From NCBI GenBank assembly GCA_020249505.1, contig JADCFN010000011.1, positions 32,065-96,064 on the forward strand: a stretch of 64,000 bases of DNA, given 5' to 3'. Positions 17,378 through 26,617 of the stretch are shown one piece after another; the stretch's first letter is position 1, and each line of letters opens with the position of its first letter. The position numbers and the translations under genes were made by a program. The notes beneath the pieces are model-generated. The model ran no database searches. It was not told the origin of the DNA and saw only the letters and a list, made by a program, of their open reading frames with translations. This stretch comes from Roseomonas sp. (GTDB lineage: Bacteria > Pseudomonadota > Alphaproteobacteria > Acetobacterales > Acetobacteraceae).

Positions 17378-18393
17378 GCCAGCCCAACCCGTCTATTGAC
17401 GAAGCGCAGAGAATAGGCGCGCTTCACATCAAGCCCAGGCGGCATTACCTCCGCATCGCGCATGGCGGTATAGAAGGCTTCCCAGCGCTCATCCGTCATG
17501 GCGCCAACTCCAAGCCGTTCGGCATCGCCCGAGAAGACAATGCCGCGTTCATTCAGGGCACGCACGGCGTAATCAATCTTCTCCTGCGTCATTTCCTGAT
17601 TGTCGCGCATGATCAGCGCATTCGCCGCCGCCACATCCTGCCCGCGCAAATACTGCGTCCAGCCTTGCATGGTGGCGTCCACAAAGCGCTGGATCAGATC
17701 AGGCTTTTCCTCAACGAGTTTGCGGGAGATATCAATCGTCGTCTGGTAATTCGGGAAGCCCGCATCGGCGAAAAGCAGTACGCGCGGATCAGCCCCACCA
17801 AGCCGCGCCGCGAAGGGTTCAGAAGACACAAAGCATTGCTGAATGGCCTGCTTATCCGCAAGGAAGGGCTGGATATTGAAGGTATAGGGGCGGATTTGGC
17901 TATCGGTGAAGCCGAAGCGCCGGCGCAGGAAAGGCCAATAGGTCACGCGCCCACCGGCACCAACCAAAATCGGCTTACCGCGCATTTGTTCGAAGCTGGT
18001 GAAGCCTGCTTCCGCATGGAACATGAAGCCCTGCGGATCCTTTTGCATGATGGCGCCAATCGCCATGAAGGGGATATTTTCGCGCACATAATTCAGCGCC
18101 TGAAAGCCCGAAGACATGATCATGTCTACCCGGCCCGCGAGCAATAGCTGCGCTGGGTTTTGCTGCGGGCCGCCCATGCGAATTTCGCAATCAATGCCGG
18201 CACGGCGATAGAGCCCATTGGCCAGCGCCAGATAATACCCGCCATGTTCAGCCTGGGCGCGCCAATTGGTCTGGAAGGTGAGTTTTTCGAGCGTCTGCGC
18301 CAGTGGCAGCCGCGCACACGCCACCGCTGAAAGCACGAAAGCAGTGCCGCCCGTGAGCAATGCGCGGCGTTCGATCCGATATCTTGTTCTCAT
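17374..18393 (-). CDS. ABC transporter substrate-binding protein, NMT1/THI5-like
   Basis: 339 aa periplasmic receptor. The N-terminus has arginines and a hydrophobic stretch (ERRALLTGGTAFVLSAVACA), consistent with a Sec or Tat-like signal peptide. The mature part begins LTFQTNWRAQAEHGGYYLALANGLY, a pattern typical of THI5/ThiY-like receptors for pyrimidines and related compounds. The ATG at 18393 is chosen because GAGGAGAA lies upstream at good spacing. It is first in the importer operon that ends with the cytosine-deaminase-like gene, so a pyrimidine or similar cyclic amidine is the likely ligand. Confidence 0.88.
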   Translation of the reverse strand: MRTRYRIERRALLTGGTAFVLSAVACARLPLAQTLEKLTFQTNWRAQAEHGGYYLALANGLYRRAGIDCEIRMGGPQQNPAQLLLAGRVDMIMSSGFQALNYVRENIPFMAIGAIMQKDPQGFMFHAEAGFTSFEQMRGKPILVGAGGRVTYWPFLRRRFGFTDSQIRPYTFNIQPFLADKQAIQQCFVSSEPFAARLGGADPRVLLFADAGFPNYQTTIDISRKLVEEKPDLIQRFVDATMQGWTQYLRGQDVAAANALIMRDNQEMTQEKIDYAVRALNERGIVFSGDAERLGVGAMTDERWEAFYTAMRDAEVMPPGLDVKRAYSLRFVNRRVGLA

Positions 18394-18690
18394 GGGGGAA
18401 TTCTCCTCGCTTGGGGGCGGCTTGGCGTGTCTCCATGCCTCAGGCAGATGGGGGCAGCAAGGCATATGCCAATCCTTTGAGCGGTAGGGAGCGCTGAATC
18501 ACCCGATCATCGCCTGTTTTCTGTGCATTAGGCGCCGCAGATGCGTTCACCTGACCGATAATGCGGGCGGGCATCGCGGCGCGACTCGCCATGCTGCGCT
18601 GCGGCATTGCGCCCTGACCAAGGTTTCCCCTGCGCTGGCTTATGCCCTATCCTGCCCTTGGCCAGGAGCCTCCGGGAGGGCGCAAGCCTC
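18394..18690. promoter_or_regulatory. divergent intergenic region (297 bases)
   Basis: Gap between the importer operon (leftward) and the DMT transporter (rightward). It must hold promoters for both. I see no convincing operator palindrome, RNA gene or conserved small ORF. An open frame continues from 18607 into the DMT gene, but it lacks homology-like content before the ATG at 18691. Confidence 0.5.
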
Positions 18691-19581
18691 ATGACCACCA
18701 CCGCGGTGCCGCCGCGTCAGACCAGCTTGCTGCTTGGCATTTTCTTTATGTGTGCGGCCTGCACGCTATTCCCGATCATGAATGGCATCGTGCAGGTCTT
18801 GAGCCGCACCTACCCCTCGGAACAGATCATCTGGGCGCGCACGACAGGCCATTTGCTAATTGTGCTGGCGTTGATTGTGCCGCGCTATGGGTTGGTCGTG
18901 CTGCAAAGCCGCAAACCCTGGGTGCAGATTTCGCGGTCTTTGCTGCTGCTGGCTTCCACCACCTTCTTCTTTTTCTCGGTGAAGGATGTGCCACTGGCCA
19001 AGGCTTCGTCCATTTCCTTCATGTCGCCGTTTTTCGTGACACTGCTGGCGCTGCCCATGCTGGGTGAGCAGATCGGCTGGAAGCGCCTGGCCGCAGTGAC
19101 GGTGGGCTTCCTTGGCGTGCTGGTGGTGATCCGGCCGGGGTCTGAGGTGTTCCAACCCGCCGCCCTTGGCATTGTGGCCAGCGCTTTTTGTTATGCCATC
19201 TACCAAATCCTGACGCGGCAAGTAGCGGGTCTGGATCGGCCGGAAACATCGGTGATGTATAGCGGGCTGTTTGGCGCCTTGGTGATGTGCTGCATCATTC
19301 CCTTCTTCTGGGTGCCTTTCAATAATTGGGCGGATATATTTTGGCATTTGACTTTGGGTGTTCTGGGCGCAGCGGGCCATTGGTGTGTGGCCAAGGCCAT
19401 GACCTATGGCGCGGCCAATGTCATCGCCCCGTTTCAGTATTGGCAGATGATCGGCGCCATCGCAGTGGGCTATGCCATTACCGGGCTTTGGCCGGATCAA
19501 TGGACCTGGCTTGGGGCCAGCATTATCATCGGCGCAGGGCTCTATATTGCCATCACCGAAACCAGGGCGCGCAAGGCGTGA
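18691..19581 (+). CDS. DMT superfamily (EamA) transporter
   Basis: 296 aa membrane protein with ten hydrophobic segments arranged as two EamA repeats. Seen: PIMNGIVQVLSRTYPSEQIIWARTTGH near the start and KASSISFMSPFFVTLLALPMLGEQIGWKR, the usual end of the first repeat. Members export amino acids, nucleotide-like metabolites or S-adenosylmethionine-related compounds. The ATG at 18691 follows GGGAGGG by about 11 bases. It is the first gene of the long plus-strand array, though 61 bases separate it from the next gene, so it may be a separate unit. Confidence 0.88.
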   Translation: MTTTAVPPRQTSLLLGIFFMCAACTLFPIMNGIVQVLSRTYPSEQIIWARTTGHLLIVLALIVPRYGLVVLQSRKPWVQISRSLLLLASTTFFFFSVKDVPLAKASSISFMSPFFVTLLALPMLGEQIGWKRLAAVTVGFLGVLVVIRPGSEVFQPAALGIVASAFCYAIYQILTRQVAGLDRPETSVMYSGLFGALVMCCIIPFFWVPFNNWADIFWHLTLGVLGAAGHWCVAKAMTYGAANVIAPFQYWQMIGAIAVGYAITGLWPDQWTWLGASIIIGAGLYIAITETRARKA

Positions 19582-19642
19582 ACCCCCCTTGCCAATGGCG
19601 CCACTTCGGCGAAGCATAAGCACGGTATCACAGGGGCACCGC

Positions 19643-20377
19643 ATGGCACGCAACAAGACCTTTCCGGATTTCGATGCGGCGGTGGCGGATATCCCGGACG
19701 GCGCAGTGATTGCCATTGGCGGCTTCGCCGGCCCCGGCACGCCATATAATTTGATTGCCGCTCTGGCGCGACGCGGCGCCAAGCGCCTGACCTGCATCGC
19801 CAATACCACGGGCGGCGCGCATAAGCCGCGCATGCCCGATATCGGCATGCTGGTGGAAAATGGCCAGGTTGCGAAGGTGATATGCTCCTTCACCGCGGCC
19901 ACGCGCGCTTCCGATGTGCTGCCCTTCACGAAATACTATGAAGCCGGAGAGGTGGAGGCCGAAATCGTCCCGCAAGGGACCCTGGCCGAGCGATTGCGCG
20001 CCGCCGGCGCTGGCATTCCTGCCTTCTACACACCAACCGCCGCTGGCACTGAATTGGCGGAAGGCCGCGAAACGCGCGAAATCAATGGCCGGCGCTATTT
20101 GCTGGAATATGCGCTGCCGGTGGATTTCGCCTTCATTCGTGCCGCGCGGGCGGATGCGGTTGGCAACCTTCGCTTTCATCGCAGCCAGCGCAACTTCAAT
20201 CCCATGATGGCGATGGCCGCGAAAACCACCATTGTGGAAGTGGAAGAAGATATCCTACCCGCCGGCGCGATAGATGCCGATGATGTGCACACCCCTGGTC
20301 TTGTGGTGCATCGGCTGATCCGCGTACCGCCACCCCCCATGGGGCTTTGGACTCGCAAGCGGGAGGCCGCAAGATGA
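19643..20377 (+). CDS. CoA-transferase subunit A (3-oxoacid/glutaconate type)
   Basis: 244 aa alpha subunit of a class I CoA-transferase. The N-terminus shows DGAVIAIGGFAGPGTPYNLIAAL, the glycine-rich CoA-binding segment, followed by TCIANTTGG. The ATG at 19643 begins homology exactly; the longer open frame upstream runs back into the DMT gene. Its stop overlaps the start of subunit B (ATGA), as usual for these heteromeric enzymes. It transfers CoA between a donor thioester and an imported or catabolic acid. Confidence 0.9.
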   Translation: MARNKTFPDFDAAVADIPDGAVIAIGGFAGPGTPYNLIAALARRGAKRLTCIANTTGGAHKPRMPDIGMLVENGQVAKVICSFTAATRASDVLPFTKYYEAGEVEAEIVPQGTLAERLRAAGAGIPAFYTPTAAGTELAEGRETREINGRRYLLEYALPVDFAFIRAARADAVGNLRFHRSQRNFNPMMAMAAKTTIVEVEEDILPAGAIDADDVHTPGLVVHRLIRVPPPPMGLWTRKREAAR

Positions 20378-21003
20378 GCTGGACACGCCTGCAAATGGCC
20401 GAAAGGCTGGTGCGCGAATTTCAGGATGGTTGGGTGGTCAATCTTGGTGTCGGCATACCGACCATGATCGCCGATGTGCCCATGGGTGATCGCGATATCA
20501 TCTTCCATGCTGAAAATGGCGTGATCGGTTATGGCGCTGTTTGCGCACCGGGTACGGAAGACCTCAATCTGGTCAATGCGGGTGGGCAGAATGTCATGCT
20601 GAACCCCGGCGCTTCCATTGTGCATCACGCCGATAGCTTTGCGCTGATCCGCGGCGGGCGCATGGATGTGACGGTGATGGGCGCCTATGAGGTCGCGGCA
20701 AATGGTGATTTCGCCAATTGGAAGCTGAAAGACGCCAAGGGCGGTGGCATTGGCGGAGCAATGGATTTGGCTGCCTCCGCACAGCGTGTTTTTATCATGT
20801 TGGAACATCGCACGCGTGATGGTGCTTCCCGATTGCTGCCGCATTGTAGCCTGCCGATCACCGCTGCCGGCGTGGTGACGCTGGTGGTGACGGACCTTGG
20901 GCTTTTCGCGCCCATGGGTGAGGGCTTCGCGTTGCGCGATCTGGCCCCTGGCGTGACGCCGGAAGAAGTACGCGCCGCCACCGCCTGCCCCATCATCGAT
21001 TGA
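20374..21003 (+). CDS. CoA-transferase subunit B
   Basis: 209 aa beta subunit. WVVNLGVGIPTMIAD near 20-34 and HAENGVIGYG, in which Glu47 is the expected catalytic glutamate that forms the CoA thioester intermediate, are both present. The C-terminal EGFALRDLAPGVTPEEV is typical. It is coupled to subunit A and is followed after nine bases by an HCCA-isomerase-like gene, which suggests an aromatic or branched dicarboxylate route. Confidence 0.92.
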   Translation: MSWTRLQMAERLVREFQDGWVVNLGVGIPTMIADVPMGDRDIIFHAENGVIGYGAVCAPGTEDLNLVNAGGQNVMLNPGASIVHHADSFALIRGGRMDVTVMGAYEVAANGDFANWKLKDAKGGGIGGAMDLAASAQRVFIMLEHRTRDGASRLLPHCSLPITAAGVVTLVVTDLGLFAPMGEGFALRDLAPGVTPEEVRAATACPIID

Positions 21004-21012
21004 GGAAACATC

Positions 21013-21621
21013 ATGGCTTTGCTGATTGATTACTATGTCTCGCTGAATTCGCCCTGGGCCCATCTGGGCGCGGCCCGGATTGAAGCGCTAGCGGCACAGC
21101 ATGGGGCGGAACTGCGCATCTGGCCTGTAGATTTCGGCACCATCTTCGCGGGTTCCGGCGGCCTGCCACTGCCGAAACGTGCGCCGCAGCGCCAAGCCTA
21201 TCGCTTGCAGGAATTGCAGCGATGGCGTGATGCACTGGGCATTCCAATCAATATTCATCCCAAGCATTCCCCGGCCAATGAATTGCCCGGCGCGGCCAGT
21301 GTGATTGCGCTGCGCGAAACCCAAGGCCACGCACCGGCCATTCGCCTGGCGCATCGCATCCTGAAAGCGCTTTGGCAGGAAGAACAGGATACGGGCAACA
21401 CGGCGACCCTCGCCGCGCTGATGCGCGACTGCGGCCTGGAAGCGGATGCGCTGCTGCGTCTGGCGGAAGACCCGCGCTGGCTGGAACAACGCAAGGCCGA
21501 TACCGCCGCCGCGCTGGAACGCGGCGTCTTTGGCGCGCCTTCCTATGTGATTGGTGAGGATATTTTCTGGGGCCAGGACAGGCTCGAATTCGTCGCCAAG
21601 CGCTTGAGCAAAGGCGCTTGA
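21013..21621 (+). CDS. 2-hydroxychromene-2-carboxylate isomerase-like protein (DsbA fold)
   Basis: 202 aa DsbA/GST-kappa-fold protein. The N-terminal LIDYYVSLNSPWAHLGAARIEAL matches the SPxxxLG active-site region of HCCA isomerases, and GVFGAPSYVIGEDIFWGQDRLEFV is the conserved cis-proline and C-terminal block. Characterised members isomerise hydroxychromene carboxylate in naphthalene degradation using glutathione. Many homologues have other or unknown roles. The TGA overlaps the ATG of the next gene by one base, so it is coupled to the molybdenum hydroxylase. Confidence 0.85.
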   Translation: MALLIDYYVSLNSPWAHLGAARIEALAAQHGAELRIWPVDFGTIFAGSGGLPLPKRAPQRQAYRLQELQRWRDALGIPINIHPKHSPANELPGAASVIALRETQGHAPAIRLAHRILKALWQEEQDTGNTATLAALMRDCGLEADALLRLAEDPRWLEQRKADTAAALERGVFGAPSYVIGEDIFWGQDRLEFVAKRLSKGA

Positions 21622-23921
21622 TGTTCAGCGGGAAATCCATTGCAAGACTGGAAGATGCGCGGTTTCTGACCGGGCGCGGGCGGTATGTTGCGGATATGCT
21701 TCCCGCGGATGCGCTGCATGCCGTGGTGTTGCGCTCGCCCCATGCCCATGCGGTATTGGGTGACATCAACACGGACCTAGCGCATGCTATGCCCGGCGTG
21801 GTTGGTGTTTTCACCGCCGCTGATCTTACGGCGGATAATCTGGCGCCGCTCCCTTGCACGGCGGTTGTGGCGAGCGTTGCGCCCATGGTGGTGCCGCCAC
21901 GCCCGGTACTCGCCACGGGTCGCGTACGGCATTTAGGCGAGGCGGTTGCCTTGATCATCGCAAGCAACGCCGCAGCCGCGCGTGATGCGGCTGAGGCGAT
22001 TGAGGTCAGCTATGACCCACTGCCCGCGGTGATTGATGGCGCCAGCGCCCTTGGCGCGGAGGCACCGCAAATCTGGCCGCAAGCGCCAGGGAACGAGGCG
22101 TTTCGTTTCCTGAAGGGTGATCGCGCCGCCACAGATGCGGCTTTCGCGCAGGCGGATCACGTCATCAGCCTCGATCTGTTCAATAATCGCGTTCATGCCG
22201 TGCCGATTGAACCGCGCGCCGCGCTGGCGCGGTTTGATGATGGACGGTTTGAGCTGATCTTCACCGGCATGGGCGTGCATGGCATTCGTCGCCAACTCGC
22301 GACCGTATTTCGCCTGCCGGAGGATACCTTTCATCTCGTCTGCCCCGATGTGGGCGGCGGCTTTGGTGCCAAGAATTTTCTGTTTCCGGAATATGTGCTG
22401 GCGCTTTGGGCCGCGCGCCGGCTTGGTCGCGCCATCGCCTGGCAGGCGGAACCCAGCGAGGAATTCGCCGCCGCCGTGCATGGCCGCGATTTACGGGCGC
22501 GGGCAAGGCTGGCAGTTGCGCATGATGGACACTTTCTGGGGCTGGAGATCAGCAGCATTGCGGATATGGGCGCTTATCTTTCCGCTGTTGGACCGCATTG
22601 CCCGACCAATGCATTCTCCACGGCGATGGGCGGGGTTTACGCCATTCCCGCGATGCACCTGGAAGTACGCGGTGCCTTCACCAATAGCCTGCCGGTGGAT
22701 GCGTATCGTGGCGCCGGCAAGCCAGAGGCGAATTACATCATCGAAAGGCTGGTGGATGCCGCAGCGCGCCAATTGGGGCGCCATCCTGCGGCTTTGCGCG
22801 CCATGAATATGTTGCCCAATGCGCCACATCGCACGGCCATGGGCATGGCGGTGGATGGCGGGCGTTTCGCCGCCAATCTTGCTGTGCTGGACAAGGCTTC
22901 TGATGCAGCAGGTTTTGCTGCGCGGCGCGAAGAAGCCGCGCGGCGCGGTATGCTGCTTGGCCGTGGCATTGCCTGTTTTCTGGAAACCGCGCGCGGCGCG
23001 CCCGGTGAATGGACCTCTGTATCGGTGAATGCTTCAGGGCAAGCCAGCGCGGCCATCGGCACGCAAAGCAATGGCCAAGGTCACGAAACCAGCTATGCGC
23101 AAATCATTGCTGACCGTCTTGGTCTGACGCCAGCGGAAGTGCGCGTACAGCAGGCCGATACGGATTTGCTGCCCAATGGCAATGGCCATGGTGGCGCACG
23201 GTCTTTGCATCTTGGCGGTGGCGCGCTGGTGCTGGCGCTTGATGCGTTGATGGAAAAGGCGCGCCTGATTGCGGCGCATTTGCTGCAGGCCGATCCCGCC
23301 GCGCTTTCTTTTGCTGATGGGCGCTTTGCCCTGCCGGATGGGAAGCGCTTCATTGCCTTGGCGGAGATCGCGCGTGCCGCAGAAGATTCAGCCAGCCTGC
23401 CGGAAGGCATGACGCCGGGGCTTACCGCTTCTGGCCACAATACCTCCGACCTCGTGACCTTTCCCAATGGCTGCCAAGCAGCGGAGGTTGAGATTGATCC
23501 TGAAACCGGCCATGTGCGCCTCACGCGCTATGTCGCGGTGGATGATTACGGGCGCCTGGTGAATCCGCGGCTCACGCAAGGCCAGGTGCAGGGAGGGCTG
23601 GTGCAGGGCATTGGTCAGGCCATGCTGGAGAACATCATTTATGATCGCGAGTCAGGCCAATTGCTGACAGGCTCCCTGATGGATTACGCGCTGCCGCGTG
23701 CCGATGATGTGCCAGCGATTGAAGTGATCCTGGAAGGCACACCAACCGCCGCCAATCCGCTTGGTGTTAAAGGCTCTGGCCAGGCGGGGGCCATTGCCGC
23801 GCCGCAGACAGTGATGAACGCCATTGCCGATGCGCTTACTCAGCGTGGCGCGACACCGCCTGATATGCCTGCAAAGCCTGAGAAGATTTGGCGTGCCTTG
23901 CAGAACGCCGCCTCTCCCTGA
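21621..23921 (+). CDS. molybdenum hydroxylase large subunit (CoxL/XdhB-like), orphan, Glu-to-Gln variant
   Basis: 766 aa molybdopterin-binding subunit of the xanthine dehydrogenase / aldehyde oxidase family. The a/b-hammerhead domain starts RLEDARFLTGRGRYVADM; PDVGGGFGAKNFLFPE and DAYRGAGKPEA are molybdopterin contacts. The usual C-terminal catalytic block GVGEAG reads GSGQAG here, with Gln721 in place of the general-base Glu. No 2Fe-2S or FAD subunit gene lies nearby, although the family normally needs both. It may use subunits encoded elsewhere, or act as a variant with altered chemistry. The ATG at 21621 overlaps the upstream stop. Confidence 0.9.
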   Translation: MFSGKSIARLEDARFLTGRGRYVADMLPADALHAVVLRSPHAHAVLGDINTDLAHAMPGVVGVFTAADLTADNLAPLPCTAVVASVAPMVVPPRPVLATGRVRHLGEAVALIIASNAAAARDAAEAIEVSYDPLPAVIDGASALGAEAPQIWPQAPGNEAFRFLKGDRAATDAAFAQADHVISLDLFNNRVHAVPIEPRAALARFDDGRFELIFTGMGVHGIRRQLATVFRLPEDTFHLVCPDVGGGFGAKNFLFPEYVLALWAARRLGRAIAWQAEPSEEFAAAVHGRDLRARARLAVAHDGHFLGLEISSIADMGAYLSAVGPHCPTNAFSTAMGGVYAIPAMHLEVRGAFTNSLPVDAYRGAGKPEANYIIERLVDAAARQLGRHPAALRAMNMLPNAPHRTAMGMAVDGGRFAANLAVLDKASDAAGFAARREEAARRGMLLGRGIACFLETARGAPGEWTSVSVNASGQASAAIGTQSNGQGHETSYAQIIADRLGLTPAEVRVQQADTDLLPNGNGHGGARSLHLGGGALVLALDALMEKARLIAAHLLQADPAALSFADGRFALPDGKRFIALAEIARAAEDSASLPEGMTPGLTASGHNTSDLVTFPNGCQAAEVEIDPETGHVRLTRYVAVDDYGRLVNPRLTQGQVQGGLVQGIGQAMLENIIYDRESGQLLTGSLMDYALPRADDVPAIEVILEGTPTAANPLGVKGSGQAGAIAAPQTVMNAIADALTQRGATPPDMPAKPEKIWRALQNAASP

Positions 23922-23935
23922 AAGGAATTGACGCC

Positions 23936-24844
23936 ATGACCTATCAAGTTGCGCGGGATTTCATTGGCTACGGTGCCAATCCGCCCGATCCGCAATGGCC
24001 AGGCGGCGCGAAGCTCGCCGTCAATTTTGTGATCAATTTTGAAGAAGGCAGTGAGCCTTCCTTTGAACTCGGCGATGGTGTCACGGAAAATGGCCTGACG
24101 GAGGCGCATGGACTCAATCAGGTGAAATCGGGCCGCGATCTGGCGGCCGAGGGCATGTTTGAATATGGCAGCCGCATTGGGTTTTGGCGCTTGCATCGCC
24201 TGTTCCAGGAACGCAGTCTGCCCGTCACCATTTTTGGCTGCGCGCTGGCGCTGGAACGCAACCCGGAAGCCGCCGCCGCCATCAAGGCCGCGGGCTATGA
24301 TGTCTGTTCGCATGGCTGGCGCTGGGTGAAGCATTTCGAATTATCGGAAGAAGAAGAACGCGACCATATTCGTAAAGCGATTGACAGCCAGCAAAAGACC
24401 GTCGGGCATCGGCCCGATGGCTGGTATTGCCGCTATGGACCTTCCGTGAACACGCGCCGGCTAGTCGTGGAAGAAGGTGGGTTTTTGTACGATAGCGACT
24501 ATTACGGCGATGAATTGCCGATCTGGACGCGCGTGAATGGCAAGCCGCATCTGGTGGTGCCGTATTCGCTCACGAATAATGATGGAAAATATGCCGGCTG
24601 GATGGGCACATCCGATCAGTGGTTTTCCTATATCCGTGATGCCTTCGATATGCTTTATGAGGAAGGCCGAAAGGGCCAGCCCAAGATGATGTCGGTAGGG
24701 CTGCATATGCGCCTGATTGGCCATCCGGCACGCGCTGTCGCGCTACAAAAGCTGCTGGATTACATGGCAGCGAAGCGCGATGTCTGGATCACGCGCCGTG
24801 TGGATATCGCTCGTCACTGGATGGCGGTACATCCAGCGAAGTGA
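23936..24844 (+). CDS. polysaccharide deacetylase-fold protein, PuuE allantoinase type
   Basis: 302 aa NodB-like protein. RDFIGYGANPPDPQWPGGAKLAVNF at the start, YGSRIGFWR, the CSHGWRWVKH strand and the C-terminal WITRRVDIARHW closely follow the cofactor-independent allantoinase PuuE of Pseudomonas as I recall it. PuuE hydrolyses allantoin to allantoate without a metal. Homologues with other cyclic imide or amide substrates are likely, so the allantoin assignment is tentative. AAAGGAA precedes the ATG. A TRAP transporter and HyuAB follow. A second, more divergent member lies at 34107. Confidence 0.85.
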   Translation: MTYQVARDFIGYGANPPDPQWPGGAKLAVNFVINFEEGSEPSFELGDGVTENGLTEAHGLNQVKSGRDLAAEGMFEYGSRIGFWRLHRLFQERSLPVTIFGCALALERNPEAAAAIKAAGYDVCSHGWRWVKHFELSEEEERDHIRKAIDSQQKTVGHRPDGWYCRYGPSVNTRRLVVEEGGFLYDSDYYGDELPIWTRVNGKPHLVVPYSLTNNDGKYAGWMGTSDQWFSYIRDAFDMLYEEGRKGQPKMMSVGLHMRLIGHPARAVALQKLLDYMAAKRDVWITRRVDIARHWMAVHPAK

Positions 24845-24905
24845 TCTAAGAAGCATCAATATGATATGATGAATGGAATACAATAGCCAAACCTCGGAGG
24901 ACTTC

Positions 24906-25979
24906 ATGATGCTGAAACATCTCCTCGCCGGTGCTGTAATGGCCACTGGCATTGTCTTTTCCGCTGCGGCGCAATTGCCGACGCTGCCAGCCGGCGCGCC
25001 GATCCGCATTTCGGCGGTGACGCAACCTCTGCCGACACAGCCGCAATATACCCGCGTGGATATTCCGGTCCTGCGTGACGGTACGGCGGCGCGCAGTAAC
25101 GGCCGCGTGCAAGTGCAACTTTCGACCCATGCGGAACGTAATCTGGCAGGCAATGAGATTGTTCGCCTGGTGCGCTCAGGCCAGGTTGAAATCGGCGCTG
25201 GCACGCTGACGACCCTGTCCGGTGATGTGCCCATCTTGGATGGCATCGACCTTGCAGGCCTTGCACCAGACATCAATGACGCGCGCCGCATTGCGGAAGC
25301 GGTGCTGCCCGTCGCCAACCGTGATCTGGAACGCTTTGGCGCGCGGCTGGTTGCGATGTATCCCTTCCCCGCGCAAGTTGTGTTCTGCCGCGCCGCCTTC
25401 ACCAGCCTGAATGATTTGCGTGGCCGGCGCATTCGCACTTTTGGTAATTCGCTGGTTGATTTCTTTACCACCCTTGGTGCGCAACCGGTCAGCATTGGCT
25501 TCCCTGAAGTCTATTCGGCACTGGAGCGCGGTGTGGTGGATTGTGCCATAACAGGCTCTGGTTCCGGCGCCGCAGCGCGCTGGCCGGAGGTATCCACGCA
25601 TATATCCGACCTGCCGGTTTCCTGGGCGGTTGCGGGCTATCTTGTGAACCTGAATTGGTGGAACCGGCTTGAACCTGCCGTGCGCGATTTCATGGAAGCG
25701 ACCATGAAGGAAGTAAGCAATCAGCAATGGGCGCTTGGCCTTGCCGCCACGCGCGATGGTATTGATTGCAATATCGGTCGCGCTGCGGGCTGCAGCATTC
25801 ACAACCTCGCGTCCCGACCCATGACGGAAGTGACAGCTTCCGCCGCGGATAAGGCCCAGGCGAAGGAGATTTTCCGCACCACCGTATTGCCTGGTTGGGT
25901 ACGCCGCTGCGGCGCGCGCTGCGGTGAAGTCTACAACGACGTGATTGCGCCCATCAGCGGCGTGCGCTTCGGCGGATGA
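24906..25979 (+). CDS. TRAP transporter substrate-binding protein (DctP family)
   Basis: 357 aa periplasmic receptor. Signal peptide MMLKHLLAGAVMATGIVFSAAAQ, with cleavage likely after AAA; then a DctP-type fold including LNDLRGRRIRTFGNSLVDFF, where the Arg that holds the substrate carboxylate is expected, and GFPEVYSALERGVVDCAIT. CGGAGG lies six bases before the ATG. ATGA overlap with DctQ confirms a P-Q-M operon. The ligand is probably a carboxylated compound; the neighbouring PuuE-type and HyuAB genes suggest a ureide or cyclic amide acid. Confidence 0.92.
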   Translation: MMLKHLLAGAVMATGIVFSAAAQLPTLPAGAPIRISAVTQPLPTQPQYTRVDIPVLRDGTAARSNGRVQVQLSTHAERNLAGNEIVRLVRSGQVEIGAGTLTTLSGDVPILDGIDLAGLAPDINDARRIAEAVLPVANRDLERFGARLVAMYPFPAQVVFCRAAFTSLNDLRGRRIRTFGNSLVDFFTTLGAQPVSIGFPEVYSALERGVVDCAITGSGSGAAARWPEVSTHISDLPVSWAVAGYLVNLNWWNRLEPAVRDFMEATMKEVSNQQWALGLAATRDGIDCNIGRAAGCSIHNLASRPMTEVTASAADKAQAKEIFRTTVLPGWVRRCGARCGEVYNDVIAPISGVRFGG

Positions 25980-26617
25980 CTGAAGGCGCCAGCTTTGCAC
26001 CCGCATGGCTACATGCGGCGCGGCGACTCAGGCTTTGGGTCGCCGCGCTGGCTGCCGTGATGGCGCATATTGCTGGCTGGAACTACATTCTCTGCGCATG
26101 CTTTATCACTTTTGACATAGTTGGGCGGAGTTTTTTCGGCTTTTCCTCCAAGGCCACGGTGGAAGTGACCGGCTATATGCTGGCGGGTGGCATTGCTTGG
26201 GCCTTGGCGCATACACTCGCCAAGCGTGCCCATATTCGCGTGGATGTCTTCATGATGCGCCTGCCGCTTAGTCTGCGCGCTTGGTTGCATCTTTTCTCGC
26301 TGGCCCTGCTGCTAGGGCTTGGGATTTTCTTCGCCTGGGCGGCGATGGAATTGGTGGATGAAAGTGCGCTGTTCAATGCGCATGATAATTCCGCGCTGCG
26401 GATTGAAATGATTTGGCCACAGGGCTTTTGGGCCTTTGGCATCATCACCTTCGCCATCATGGCCGCGGTGCTGATGCTGGAAGCGAGCCTTTCCATCCTG
26501 GCGGGGCAGCCAGAGGAATTGGATGAGTTGCTCGGTTCCCGCACGTTGAAGGATGAAACCGACGAAGCACTTGAAGCTGTCGCCATGGCGCATGAAGCGC
26601 CAAGGCCGCAATCATGA
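25976..26617 (+). CDS. TRAP transporter small permease (DctQ family)
   Basis: 213 aa membrane protein with four hydrophobic helices and the DctQ hallmark VEVTGYMLAGGIAWALAHTLAKRAHIRVDVF. It links the periplasmic receptor to the large permease in sodium-driven uptake. Both ends overlap neighbours by four bases (ATGA). The C-terminal 35 residues are acidic and soluble (EELDELLGSRTLKDETDEALEA), slightly longer than many DctQ proteins. Confidence 0.92.
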   Translation: MTEGASFAPAWLHAARRLRLWVAALAAVMAHIAGWNYILCACFITFDIVGRSFFGFSSKATVEVTGYMLAGGIAWALAHTLAKRAHIRVDVFMMRLPLSLRAWLHLFSLALLLGLGIFFAWAAMELVDESALFNAHDNSALRIEMIWPQGFWAFGIITFAIMAAVLMLEASLSILAGQPEELDELLGSRTLKDETDEALEAVAMAHEAPRPQS

